From assembly GCA_905214325.1 (NCBI GenBank), contig CAJMLT010000003.1, positions 4,736 to 68,735 on the forward strand: a stretch of 64,000 nucleotides of DNA, read 5' to 3'. The DNA is from an uncultured bacterium (lineage in GTDB: Bacteria > Actinomycetota > Coriobacteriia > Coriobacteriales > Eggerthellaceae). A program made the translations under genes and the position numbers. The notes under the pieces are model-generated. The model worked only from the letters and a program-made list of their open reading frames with translations. It had not been told where the DNA came from and did no database searches. This document shows positions 1 through 8,927 of the stretch, piece by piece. Each line of letters begins with the position of its first letter. Within the stretch, counting starts at the first letter, position 1.

Positions 1-2700
1 CGCAGGGACATCTGGGCCCAACCACCGGAATTGGAGTCGCTTGTGTTCATCTGGTAAGCCATAGGTAGTGAGTGAACGGCTTGGAAGGTGAGACCGGAGC
101 CATCAGAGTCATGTGGTCCTACTTGTACGATACGGGCTTCGAGATAGGTTCCGTCAGTAAGCATGGTATAGAGATGGTAGGTGTCGTTGGTCATGTAGGT
201 TCTGTAGGTGGAGTAGTAGGTTGAGCTGGTTCCCTTGGAAGCGATGTCGGTGGCGGCTGCTTTGATCTGGGAGTTGGTTTGGACGATACCTTGCGTGGGA
301 TTGCTTGCTCCCGCAGGGGCTAACCAGAAGCCTTTCACCTCTTCCCATTGTGCGGTGTAGGTAGCGTCATCAGCAGGAACGGTGGTGCCGGGAGTGATGG
401 TGGTGCCCGATGTATCTTTCCAACCGGTGAATACCCAGTCGTCACTACGGGTGGGCTCTCCCACACCAAGGGCTTTGTCTCCCGGGGTTACCTGTTCGGT
501 CTTAGTGACGGAGCCATCACTGAATGTTCCTGCTCCTGCATCCCAGGTGATGGTGTAGGCTTCTTTCCATTGGGCGGTATAGACGGCATTACCGGTAGGG
601 TTGGAGCCTATGGGGTTTTCAGCTCCGGTGCCTTCGGTGAGTTTCCAACCATCGAAGCCCCATCCTGATTTCTTAGGGTTACCGGGGTTGGAGATGGTGT
701 CGGTCATTCCAAGTTTTTGGGACTTGGTAGTAGACCCATCGGTAAAGACACCACCATCGGTGTTGAAGGTGATGGTGTAGGTATAGGTACCATCGGTTGA
801 GGTTTCCTTGGCTATGTCGATGCCACCGTAGAGGGCGGTTAACGTTACATCGGCATCGGGAATGGTAAAGGGTTCTCCCGCCTTGATGAAAGCAACATGG
901 TCTGTTTTGTCTTCATTGGTCCATATTGCCTTCCAACAAGAGAAAGTATTGCCCTCGTTAACAAGAGTAGAGCCATCGAACGAAGTGATGGTAGTGCCTG
1001 CTTTGTAAGTCTTAGCAGAAGGTAAGGTAGCACCTGTGCCTCCTGCTGCATCATAGGTGAGGGTGTGTTCTGTTCCGTAGTCCACCTGTAGGGTAAAGGA
1101 GATGGGCTTAGAGCTGATGGTGTCAGAGGTACCTTGTGCGTTAGCTTGTTCCGAGTAGAGAGATACTTCGGCTTTGCTGCCCGCCAGTTTGTTGTTCACC
1201 AAGTTGGTGACATCGAGCGTGACCGAATCACTACCTGCCTCAGCTACTTCACCATAGAGAGTAGACTCGTTTGCTGTGTCCACAAGTGCCGAGAGATAAT
1301 TTGCATTGGTAGAGGTAACGGGGATGGTGATCTTCGTTGCTCCCCAAGGGACTTTGACGGTAGAACCACTAACGGTGACAGCACCTTTATCGGTAACGGC
1401 ATTAGCGAGTGCTGCTGAGATAGTGGTATCGGTGTCTTTAACCACGGCCTTGTAGGTAGAACCATTACAGGCAGTGGATGTGGGATTGCCGTCGGTGAGA
1501 GTGTTCACCGTGGTCAAGCTGGTGCCACTGGTAGACTCTCTTAGGAATGCGATCTTAGACGTATCGATATCCATAGAGGGACGTACACCGTAAGAGCCTG
1601 CTGTGAGGGTAGAGCCGATGATGGGAGTATCTTTCGCATAAAACTTAGACAAGCCATAGACGCTTCGTGTTTCTATGTAGCCTTGTACCGTGATGGTAGA
1701 AGATGCTCGAGCAAAGCCTATCCATGACGAGGAAGAGGCAGCGAAGTTACTCGGATCTACCAGTTGGTGTTGCCAGAACTGAAAGCAATACATGCATACC
1801 GTACCGGCAGGGATGACATCTCCCGGCTTTGCTTGAACGATACGGTTGTTCTTAACGTAGGCAAAGATTCTATTACCACCATCGAGGTACATGTTTCTGA
1901 TGGTGGTTGAGGCATAGGGGCGTCCTCCTGCATCGACTCCTGAGCTTTTAAGGTTGAAGTTGTTGTAGAAGGTATCTCCATTGTTAATGAACTGAGCAGA
2001 GGTTCTATACTCATCGAGGCAAACGGTGGTAGCACGATCCAAGTCCCAGCTACCTCCGGCACTTGCCGTGTAGTTATTCAAGTTGTAGTTCTGTGACCAT
2101 GCGTAGGGTCCTTTTGCTACAAGAGTGTCATCATATTGGGAGCCGTTGAGTTCTCCCGATACTCTTAGATCATTGGATGAGGTGGTGTTGTTGGTGTTGG
2201 CATAGGCTTGCCAAGACAGCGAATTGGATGATCCTGAATCGCTTAACCAGTAGGCTTTGTCACTGGAGGGAAGTACGCTTCTCCATGAGATGAGATCGGA
2301 TACGGAAGGGATACTCACGTTGGAGAGTATTCCTTTTACTGCATCACTTCCGTATTGGTTGGTGGTGAAGGAGTTTCTCTCCGAAGTGATACCACTCGCA
2401 TTGACCACACTGCTGGTGGTGTCGGCCATGAGTGTGCCACTGTCGTTTACGGCTGTGGCTGTTTTGTTGTTGAGGGAGAGTTTTGCACCCTGATAGATTG
2501 ATACATCGTTGAAAGAAGGTGCATCGGCGGCATAGGCTGCTTGGGTGGAGGGAGATGATACGAGGGGAATAAGGGTTACTACCAGTATGAGTGCCAGTAC
2601 TATACGGAAGGCTTTAGAAAGATGCCCCCCCCCCGAAGATGGTATTCAGCAGGGGTGAGTCTGCCCTACCATCCATCACACTGGTGCGGTAATCGTTCAT
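1..2700 (-). CDS. Secreted InlB-repeat/DUF6273-like surface protein, out of frame at a poly-G tract (partial, runs off left edge)
   Basis: The start is the ATG at 2698-2700, preceded by AAGGAAAAGG at 2705-2714. It opens a short frame (MNDYRTSVMDGRADSPLLNT, then IF) that enters ten G residues at 2625-2634 and stops 28 codons in. In the next frame, from 2621 to the window edge, there are 873 uninterrupted codons. That frame begins with a hydrophobic signal segment (FRIVLALILVVTLIPLVSS) and an AYA|ADA-like cleavage site, and has no start codon of its own near the tract. One G fewer (nine) would join the two. Then come a Ser/Thr/Asn-rich region of about 520 residues, a divergent InlB-type repeat near 1080-840, two clear Listeria-Bacteroides (Flg_new/InlB B) repeats at 564-779 and 339-557 ending in YTAQW, and a C-terminal part matching DUF6273 style (ARIVQVGPHDSDGSG, GGW..MSLR). 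Inferred to be an exported adhesin-like protein, currently phase-OFF. A sequencing error in the tract would also explain the break. Confidence 0.85.
2625..2634. repeat. Homopolymer C10/G10 tract inside the surface-protein leader (candidate phase-variation switch)
   Basis: Ten consecutive C on the plus strand, that is ten G in the coding strand, lie 64 bases after the start codon of the surface-protein gene. With ten G the start-codon frame terminates just after the tract; with nine (or twelve) it continues into the signal peptide and the 873-codon frame. Mononucleotide G tracts of this length are known from other bacteria to gain or lose bases by slipped-strand mispairing. No other run of this length was noticed in the window. 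Confidence 0.85.
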
Positions 2701-2927
2701 GGTGCCTTTTCCTTCGCTCTCGGTTCCAACGAACTCGCACGCCTCCAAGTAAGACCTGCGAATCCTCGATCAGCAAGACACCCTACACCACTCTGTGCAT
2801 CAAAAGCGCATCAGGGATTGGAGAACGATCGGTAATCATGAATGTCCTGTTTCACGGGTATCCCTATCAAAGGATCCGCCCCGGCACCATAAGGGAAAAC
2901 AAAGGAATTCAGTGGAGCCGGCAACCG
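2701..2927. other. Intergenic region between mnmA and the surface-protein start
   Basis: This 227-base stretch holds the ribosome binding site of the surface gene at 2705-2714 and presumably its promoter. I could not pick a convincing -35/-10 pair or an intrinsic terminator for mnmA. The frame of the surface-protein ATG stays open a further 25 codons upstream to a TGA, with no better start signal. Confidence 0.5.
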
Positions 2928-3998
2928 TTAGAGCGTCTGCGCGAACCGCACTGAGGAGATAACCCCTCCCCCACAGAGCAAGTCGCCCTGATAGAAAACG
3001 GCATATTGTCCCGGTGCCGTCAGAGACTGGTTATTCAAGAAGGTAACCCTCACCCGCTTTTGCCCCAACGGAGTAACGGTACAGGGAACCGCCTTGGAGC
3101 GATAACGGATTTTAACGCTGCATTCAAAGGGTTTTTCACAAGAGTCGAAGGCCATCCAATTCAACTGATCCACCTCGACGGAATCAATGAGGGATTCCTC
3201 TTCGAACCCCACCACCAACGTATTGTCGTCCGTGCGCTTTTCCACGACGAAACAGGGCCGACCGAGAGCGACCCCCAAACCCTTGCGCTGACCTAAGGTG
3301 TAGTGGTGAAGGCCCTTGTGCTCCCCAACCACCTTGCCGGAGTGCAGAACAATGGGACCGGGATCGTCGGGGATACCCTGGGCGAGCAGGAAATCACGAT
3401 AATCGCCGGGAACGAAGCAGAGATCCTGACTTTCGGGGCGGGTCGCAACGGGAATACCCAAGGAAGCGGCGTGCGAACGCACCTCCTGTTTGGTGTAGCC
3501 TCCCAACGGCAGCACAAGACGGGAGAGCTGATCCTGATCGAGCAGGGAAAGCATGTAGCTCTGATCTTTGTTGTGATCGAGTGCCACCTTGAGCGTAAAA
3601 CGACCTTGATCGACCAGTTCGACCACCCGAGCGTAATGACCTGTGGCAACTTTTTCGCATCCCAGATCGTCGGCCGCCTTGAGAAGGACGGGTATTTTGC
3701 AGTTGCGGTTACAGAACACGCAGGGACTCGGCGTCATACCTTGTGCGCATAAACGACAGAAGGGGTTGATTACCTGCGCTTCGAAAAGAGCACGGGCATC
3801 GTAGACGAAATGGTCGATCCCCAGATGGCGACAGACCATTTCGGCGTTTTTCACGGCATCCGCACTTGCTTCGTCATCGACGAAACGGCAGGTCACACCA
3901 ATGACGCGATACCCTTGGGCAATAAGAAGAGCGGCGGAGGTCGCACTATCGACCCCGCCGCTCAAACCTAATACTATGCTCGATTGCTTATTCGGCAA
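2928..3998 (-). CDS. mnmA: tRNA-specific 2-thiouridylase MnmA
   Basis: MnmA installs the 2-thio group on the wobble uridine 34 of Lys, Glu and Gln tRNAs in the cytoplasm, using ATP and a persulfide relay. The N-terminal PP-loop is clear (GLSGGVDSATSAAL). Catalytic cysteines expected for the family are present in SPCVFCNRNC and ESQDLCFVPGDYR, followed by GHYAR and the C-terminal beta-barrel. I place the start at the TTG at 3996-3998, giving 356 residues that begin MPNKQSSIVLGL, as is usual for the family. An upstream in-frame TTG at 4046 would add a Lys/Arg-rich stretch encoded inside rpsA. The gene overlaps the rpsA 3' end by 11 bases, suggesting translational coupling. The sulfur donor may be the cysteine desulfurase at 48217-49410. 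Confidence 0.93.
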   Translation of the reverse strand: MPNKQSSIVLGLSGGVDSATSAALLIAQGYRVIGVTCRFVDDEASADAVKNAEMVCRHLGIDHFVYDARALFEAQVINPFCRLCAQGMTPSPCVFCNRNCKIPVLLKAADDLGCEKVATGHYARVVELVDQGRFTLKVALDHNKDQSYMLSLLDQDQLSRLVLPLGGYTKQEVRSHAASLGIPVATRPESQDLCFVPGDYRDFLLAQGIPDDPGPIVLHSGKVVGEHKGLHHYTLGQRKGLGVALGRPCFVVEKRTDDNTLVVGFEEESLIDSVEVDQLNWMAFDSCEKPFECSVKIRYRSKAVPCTVTPLGQKRVRVTFLNNQSLTAPGQYAVFYQGDLLCGGGVISSVRFAQTL

Positions 3999-5163
3999 CG
4001 ATTTCTTCTTGCGCCTCTTCTTCGGGCTTGGGCTCAGGCTCTTCAACGGTGATCTCGATACCGAGTTCTTCCGCAGCGGCCTTCATGGACAAGGAGATAC
4101 GACGACGCTCTACGTTGACGTCCATAACCTTGATCTTCACCTGATCGTCGACATGGACGACCTGTGCAGGCGAATCGATGTGTTTGAGCGCCATCTCGGA
4201 GATGTGAACGAGACCTTCGACGTTGTCGCCCAGTTCGATGAAAGCACCGAAGGGAACGATCTTGGTGACCTTACCGTCGACGATGGTGCCGACCGGATAG
4301 GTTTCGACGAGCTTGGTCCAGGGATCTTCGGTGGTCTGCTTGAGACCCAAAGAGATACGCTCACGCTGCAGATCGACGTCGAGAACCTCGACCTCGACCT
4401 CTTCGCCGACCTTGACAACCTCGGAAGGATGGTTGACGTGGCTCCAGGAGAGTTCGGAGATGTGGATGAGACCGTCGATACCACCGAGGTCGACGAAAGC
4501 GCCGAAGTCGACGATGGAGGAAACGGTACCCTTGAGGCGCATACCCTTGGAAAGCTTCTCCAGAATTTCGGCGCGCTCGTTCTTGCGGCCTTCCTCGAGA
4601 AGGACACGACGGGAGAGAACGACGTTGTTGCGGTTGCGATCCATCTCGATGACGCGAGCTTCGATTTCGGTTCCGAGATATGCGGTGAGATCCTTGACGC
4701 GACGAAGATCGACCAAGGAAGCAGGCAGGAAGCCACGCAAACCGATATCGAGGATCAAGCCGCCCTTGACGACTTCGATAACTTCACCGGTGACGATTTC
4801 CCCGGCCTTGAACTTATCTTCGACCTGGATCCACGCACGCTCGTATTCGGCGCGCTTCTTGGAAAGAATCAGACGACCGTCCTTGTCCTCCTTCTGAAGA
4901 ACCAGAGCTTCGAGCTTGTCACCTAAATTGACGACCTCGGAAGGATCGGCATCTTTACGGATGGAAAGCTCACGTGCGGGAATAACACCTTCGCTTTTGA
5001 ATCCGATGTCGACGAGCACTTCATCATGCTCGATCTTGACAACCGTACCATCGATGAGATCGCCCTCGTCGAAATCGGTCAGGGTGCCATCGATCATCTG
5101 GTTCATTTCCTCATCGGAAATGTCCTCGAATTCGATAACGGACGTGTTTTTAATTTCGGTCAA
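3988..5163 (-). CDS. rpsA: 30S ribosomal protein S1 (four S1 domains)
   Basis: 391 residues with four consecutive S1/OB domains, at roughly 35-105, 120-190, 210-280 and 295-365. The last two carry the repeated FGAFV/FGAFI and GLIHIS/GLVHIS motifs. This is the shorter actinobacterial/Gram-positive form rather than the six-domain E. coli form. The C-terminus is acidic (Pro/Glu-rich). S1 binds mRNA on the 30S subunit and helps initiation on weak or structured leaders. The gene stands alone upstream of mnmA. In many other bacteria rpsA adjoins cmk-plsC-ispH, but here those genes are 50 kb away at 53790-56166. Confidence 0.95.
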   Translation of the reverse strand: MTEIKNTSVIEFEDISDEEMNQMIDGTLTDFDEGDLIDGTVVKIEHDEVLVDIGFKSEGVIPARELSIRKDADPSEVVNLGDKLEALVLQKEDKDGRLILSKKRAEYERAWIQVEDKFKAGEIVTGEVIEVVKGGLILDIGLRGFLPASLVDLRRVKDLTAYLGTEIEARVIEMDRNRNNVVLSRRVLLEEGRKNERAEILEKLSKGMRLKGTVSSIVDFGAFVDLGGIDGLIHISELSWSHVNHPSEVVKVGEEVEVEVLDVDLQRERISLGLKQTTEDPWTKLVETYPVGTIVDGKVTKIVPFGAFIELGDNVEGLVHISEMALKHIDSPAQVVHVDDQVKIKVMDVNVERRRISLSMKAAAEELGIEITVEEPEPKPEEEAQEEIVAE

Positions 5164-5312
5164 AACGGACCCCTTTCAAACTTTTCGGGGACCCTTCGTC
5201 ATGATTGCAGCTACATCTACCATGTATGTCGTACTCGAAAACATCGCGCACTAACAACAAAACATGTCTCGGGGGCCTACACTAACATATCTGTCGCTAG
5301 ACAGACCGTTTG

Positions 5313-5334
5313 AGTATACCATACGCTCCGTATG
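5313..5334 (-). promoter_or_regulatory. Candidate rpsA promoter with adjacent palindrome
   Basis: On the minus strand a TATACT -10 hexamer lies at 5313-5318, about 150 bases before the rpsA start. Directly upstream of it is a perfect palindrome, CATACG-ctc-CGTATG (5320-5334), which could be an operator or part of the spacer. No good -35 is visible. The remaining leader down to 5163 shows nothing further. Confidence 0.4.
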
Positions 5335-5392
5335 CCATAGGTATAACTTTTGAGGAAATCGGACTTCTTGCGAAAAGGATCCGCAAACGTGC

Positions 5393-5417
5393 TTCCCCTC
5401 CCCCGAACGAAGGGGAA
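5393..5417 (-). terminator. Weak hairpin downstream of the Fur-family gene
   Basis: A TTCCCCT/AGGGGAA stem of seven pairs with an 11-base loop lies just past the fur-family stop codon. The following minus-strand sequence is only slightly T-rich, so termination is uncertain. Confidence 0.35.
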
Positions 5418-5427
5418 ACCGATGCCG

Positions 5428-5829
5428 TCAGTGGGCGTTTCGGCACTGAGCGCACAGACCTTCGAAGGATAATGTATAGCCCTCTATGGCGAAGCCCTCG
5501 GATTCGAGAATATCAAAATGAAGGGCGGTGTCATCGAGAAATACGTCATCGACACGCCCGCACTTACGACACGTCACGTGATAATGGGGCGCGATCGTAT
5601 GATCGTAGCGATCGATGTCACCCGGAATCTGAACGCGGCGAATGGCTCCCTTGTCAACGAGAAGGTGCAGATTGCGATACACCGTGGCCCGCGAAATTCC
5701 GGGATAGTCCCGCTTGATGGAGTCGAACACCTCGTTGGCGCTGGGGTGGTTGGAGAGATTCTTAACCGCATCGAGAACGAGCGTGCGCTGGACGGTGTTG
5801 CGCGTTGCGCAACGGGTGCTGGTGGACAT
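5428..5829 (-). CDS. Fur-family regulator, PerR/Fur-like
   Basis: 133-residue winged-helix metalloregulator. The N-terminal half has the DNA-recognition segment ISRATVYRNLHLLV. The C-terminal half holds the HYHVTCRKCGRVDDV metal-binding motif and a second Cys pair (CAQC) at the end, so the structural Zn(Cys)4 site is complete. Members sense iron (Fur) or peroxide (PerR); the sequence alone does not decide which. The start is fixed by a near-perfect TAAGGAGG ribosome binding site about eight bases upstream of the ATG at 5827-5829. A Fur-box-like palindrome lies 30 bases upstream of the start codon, so self-regulation is likely. The gene is followed by rpsA and preceded by serA, both on the same strand but separated by a terminator. 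Confidence 0.9.
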   Translation of the reverse strand: MSTSTRCATRNTVQRTLVLDAVKNLSNHPSANEVFDSIKRDYPGISRATVYRNLHLLVDKGAIRRVQIPGDIDRYDHTIAPHYHVTCRKCGRVDDVFLDDTALHFDILESEGFAIEGYTLSFEGLCAQCRNAH

Positions 5830-5858
5830 CTATCTCTCCTCCTTAGAACAAAACTTAA

Positions 5859-5873
5859 TGATAATGAATACTG
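5859..5873. promoter_or_regulatory. Fur/PerR-box-like operator upstream of the fur-family gene
   Basis: TGATAATGAATACTG matches the 7-1-7 Fur consensus (TGATAAT-N-ATTATCA) at 11 of 14 positions; one half site is perfect. It lies between the ribosome binding site and the serA terminator, where the promoter should be, so it most likely mediates autoregulation. The match comes from inspection only. Confidence 0.55.
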
Positions 5874-5902
5874 ATAAGATACCAAATATCTTTCCGCTAC
5901 AC

Positions 5903-5936
5903 AATAGAAAAGGCCCGCCTGAATGATAGGCGAGCC
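5903..5936 (-). terminator. Intrinsic terminator of serA
   Basis: On the minus strand, a GGCTCGCCT stem pairs with AGGCGGGCC (one wobble/mismatch) around a seven-base loop. It is followed by TTTTCTATT, 30 bases past the serA stop codon. Confidence 0.8.
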
Positions 5937-5965
5937 GAAAGGTGACGGATGATAGGTGATGGCGA

Positions 5966-7546
5966 CTAGAGCTTGATGGACCAAAGATTGCGGAAATCAA
6001 TCCGGGAGCGCAGTTCATCGAGCATCTCATCGGAAAGATCGTCGTCGACGTTCATGATCATGAGAGCGCAGCCTTCATCATCTTTTTTGCATATCTGCAT
6101 TGTGGAGATATTGACCCCCGCCTCACCGAGAACGGAACCGATGGCCCCGACGCGACCGGGCTGATCGGCGTATTCGAATATGAGGACGTGCTTGCTCGGG
6201 GTGATGTCGCATTGATACCCCAGGAACGAAACGATACGGGGATTCTGGGCGATACCCGCCAACGTGCAAACGATCTCCCGTCCGTCAGCGGTCAGGGCGA
6301 TGGTGGAAGCGTACTCCTGCGCATCGACATCGGAGGTGGTTTCCATCTTGATGCCGTGACGTTGGGCAACGGCGTCGGCGTTGACCGGCGTGACCGTGGT
6401 GCGTTTCCGGTAGGAAAGAAAACCGTCGAGGGCACCAGCGCACAAAATACCCAGATCCGATCCGGCCAAAGAGCCGGCGGCGGTTATCTTGAGGGTCGAA
6501 GGAATATCGCCATAGGAAAGCTGAGAAAGGATGGATCCCATCAGCTGACATGCGGGAACATAAGGTCCGACGAGATCCATGACTTCGGGGGGAACGGGAG
6601 CCATGTTGACCGCGGTAGGCACGATGGACCCGTCAAGACCGGCAGCCACGAATTCGGCGATCTGGACACCGGCACGTAGCTGGGCTTCCTTGGTCGAAGC
6701 GCCGAGATGCGGCGTGAGTGTGGCGTTATCGAAACAATGAAGCGGGCTATCGGTGCAGGGCTCGCTCTCCCATACATCGATACCGCAGGCTGCGATCTTG
6801 CCCGCCGCCACGAAGTCGGCCAGAGATTTCACGTTGTATATTCCACCACGGGCAACGTTGACCAGGATGACACCATCTTTCATGGCCGCATATTCTTCAG
6901 GACCGAACATGCCGATGGTCTCATCGGTTTTGGGAAGATGAACCGTGATGAAATCCGCCAGAGGAACTATCTCCTCGACGGTATCATAGAGTTTCACCCC
7001 TAAAGATTCCGCCCTTTCAGAAGAACAGTAGGGGTCGTATCCCACCAGATTCATTCCGAAGGAACGGGCGCGTTTGGCCACCAGCCCACCGATGCGTCCA
7101 AGACCGAATATGGCAAGCGTCTTGTTGTAAAGCTCGACTCCGGTGAAGTCGGCCCGTTCCCACTTGCCTTCCTTCATCGACCTGTCCGCAGCGGCGATAT
7201 TGCGAGCCGAAGCTAACAGGAGAGCCATGGTCTGCTCGGCTGCGGAGATGATATTGGACGTGGGGGCATTACATACGACGATACCCTGCTCGGTTGCAGC
7301 ATCGACATCGACGTTGTCGACCCCGACACCGGCGCGACCGATTATCTTGAGGTGCGTCGCCGCCGCGATGACATCCGCACTCACTTTCGTGGCGGAACGC
7401 ACGATCAGCGCATCGTAGGAAGGGATCGCGGCGATGAGGCCTTCCTGATCGAGGTCGAGCAGAATATCGACTTCGTACCCTTTATCACGAAGGATCTCCA
7501 GTCCCGCATCCGCGAGCTTTTCGGTCACCAACACTTTTTTAGCCAT
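5966..7546 (-). CDS. serA: D-3-phosphoglycerate dehydrogenase SerA
   Basis: First step of serine biosynthesis: oxidation of 3-phosphoglycerate to 3-phosphohydroxypyruvate with NAD. The 526 residues are the long actinobacterial type. The catalytic/substrate domain is split around the Rossmann domain (IFGLGRIGGLVAKRA near residue 150). The Arg/Glu/His active-site set includes NVARGGIYN and LTPHLGAST. After residue about 320 there is an intervening (ASB-like) domain, then a C-terminal ACT domain (VLIFEYADQPGRVGAIGSVL) that in homologues binds serine for feedback inhibition. The MAKKVLVTEKL start is typical of the family. serC lies 131 bases upstream, so the two successive serine-pathway enzymes are neighbours; no serB is seen in the window. 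Confidence 0.95.
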   Translation of the reverse strand: MAKKVLVTEKLADAGLEILRDKGYEVDILLDLDQEGLIAAIPSYDALIVRSATKVSADVIAAATHLKIIGRAGVGVDNVDVDAATEQGIVVCNAPTSNIISAAEQTMALLLASARNIAAADRSMKEGKWERADFTGVELYNKTLAIFGLGRIGGLVAKRARSFGMNLVGYDPYCSSERAESLGVKLYDTVEEIVPLADFITVHLPKTDETIGMFGPEEYAAMKDGVILVNVARGGIYNVKSLADFVAAGKIAACGIDVWESEPCTDSPLHCFDNATLTPHLGASTKEAQLRAGVQIAEFVAAGLDGSIVPTAVNMAPVPPEVMDLVGPYVPACQLMGSILSQLSYGDIPSTLKITAAGSLAGSDLGILCAGALDGFLSYRKRTTVTPVNADAVAQRHGIKMETTSDVDAQEYASTIALTADGREIVCTLAGIAQNPRIVSFLGYQCDITPSKHVLIFEYADQPGRVGAIGSVLGEAGVNISTMQICKKDDEGCALMIMNVDDDLSDEMLDELRSRIDFRNLWSIKL

Positions 7547-7677
7547 AACTTCGCCTACCTATCCTTTCGCTGCACGCAGCCGTATATCGCACGTTATCGG
7601 ATGGCGGAATACTCGCATCCGCTCCATCGCGGTGCCCTCGGAGTATCCTCCCGCATCCGATCAGGCATCCGAAGGGT

Positions 7678-8760
7678 TTATGAATGGGCCCTCTCGAAAG
7701 CCTTCATGAAATCGACGAGACGCTCGACACCTGCTTTCGGCATGGCGTTGTAGATGCTCGCCCGCATACCCCCAACACTTCGATGACCTTTGAGGCTTTC
7801 GAGCCCCTCCTTCTTCGCCTCGGCGACGAAGAGAGCATCGAGATCGGCATCACCGGTGACGAAGGGAACGTTCATGAGGGAACGATCCTGCTTGCGCACC
7901 GTACCCCTGAACAGGTCGCTTTGATCGAGGAAATCATAGAGGATCGCCGCCTTTTCGGCATTGCGCTGACCCATGGCTTCGAGACCGCCCTGCTCCTTGA
8001 TCCATTTGAACACCTTGCCGCAGATGTAGATACCGTAAGCGGGAGGAGTGTTGTAGAGAGAATCGGCATCGGCTTGGGTCTTCCATTTGAGCATGGTGGG
8101 AGTACCCGCCATGACGTCATCGCGGATCAAATCCTCGCGGATGATGGAAATCACCACACCGGCGGGGCCGATGTTCTTCTGAACGCCTCCGTACATGACC
8201 CCGTAACGGGTGATATCCACCGGCTCTGAAAGGAAACAGGAGGAGACATCGGAAACGAGATCTTTGCCCTTGGTGTTGGGAAGCGTGTGGAACTTCGTTC
8301 CGTAGATGGTATTGTTCTCGCAGATGTAGACGTAGTCGGCGTCTGCTGAGATGGGAAGATCGGAACAGTCGGGAATGAAGGAGAAGGTTTCATCCTCGCT
8401 GGAGGCGATAGCCCGCGCATCCCCGAAGAGCTGCGCTTCCTTCCAAGCCTTCTTGGCCCAGGCTCCCGTGATGATATAGTCGGCAATGCCGTTTCTCATA
8501 AGGTTCAAAGGCACTGCGGCAAACTGCTGCGAAGCGCCTCCCTGCAGGAACAGAACCTTATACGTGTCGGGAATGCCGATCAGATCACGAAGGTCGGCCT
8601 CTGCCGTTTCGATGATTTCGGCAAAGGTTTTGGAGCGATGACTCATCTCCATGACCGACATACCGCACCCGCGGTAATCGAGCATCTCATCTGCTGCTTC
8701 GCGCAATACCTCTTCCGGCAAAACCGCAGGACCGGCCGAAAAATTGTATACCCTACCCAT
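7678..8760 (-). CDS. serC: Phosphoserine aminotransferase SerC
   Basis: PLP enzyme converting 3-phosphohydroxypyruvate plus glutamate to phosphoserine. I start it at the ATG at 8758-8760 (MGRVYNFSAGPAVLPEEVL), which has AAGGAG nine bases upstream and gives 360 residues, the family length. A longer reading from 8829 would add 23 atypical residues. Family features include FSAGPAVLP at the N-terminus, the FLQGGASQQF segment, the PLP-lysine region YGGVQKNIGPAGV, and the GHRSVGGMRASIYNA C-terminal substrate motif. Same strand as serA and probably in the same unit. Confidence 0.95.
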   Translation of the reverse strand: MGRVYNFSAGPAVLPEEVLREAADEMLDYRGCGMSVMEMSHRSKTFAEIIETAEADLRDLIGIPDTYKVLFLQGGASQQFAAVPLNLMRNGIADYIITGAWAKKAWKEAQLFGDARAIASSEDETFSFIPDCSDLPISADADYVYICENNTIYGTKFHTLPNTKGKDLVSDVSSCFLSEPVDITRYGVMYGGVQKNIGPAGVVISIIREDLIRDDVMAGTPTMLKWKTQADADSLYNTPPAYGIYICGKVFKWIKEQGGLEAMGQRNAEKAAILYDFLDQSDLFRGTVRKQDRSLMNVPFVTGDADLDALFVAEAKKEGLESLKGHRSVGGMRASIYNAMPKAGVERLVDFMKAFERAHS

Positions 8761-8857
8761 GAATACGTTCTCCTTACCCGACGGCCGCACACCCATACCG
8801 GCCGAAGACCATCGTTCAACGTTTTTCACCGTCAGTTATCACGACCCCCATAATAAC

Positions 8858-8885
8858 AGAGACCCTTGCGTGTCCAAGGGTCTCT
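8858..8885 (-). terminator. Hairpin terminator downstream of ilvC
   Basis: A perfect 11-bp stem, AGAGACCCTTG / CAAGGGTCTCT, with a six-base loop, 42 bases after the ilvC stop codon. The minus-strand tail is TATTAT, only weakly T-rich, so efficiency is uncertain. Confidence 0.6.
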
Positions 8886-8927
8886 GAAGGTCGGTGGATT
8901 AGTCTGCCGTTCGACGTGCAGAAAACC

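Noticed and set aside
348..668. Open frames on the plus strand within 1-2620 (for example 348-668 and 2257-2493)
   Set aside because: They lie opposite the long minus-strand surface-protein frame, have no ribosome binding sites, and encode nothing recognisable.
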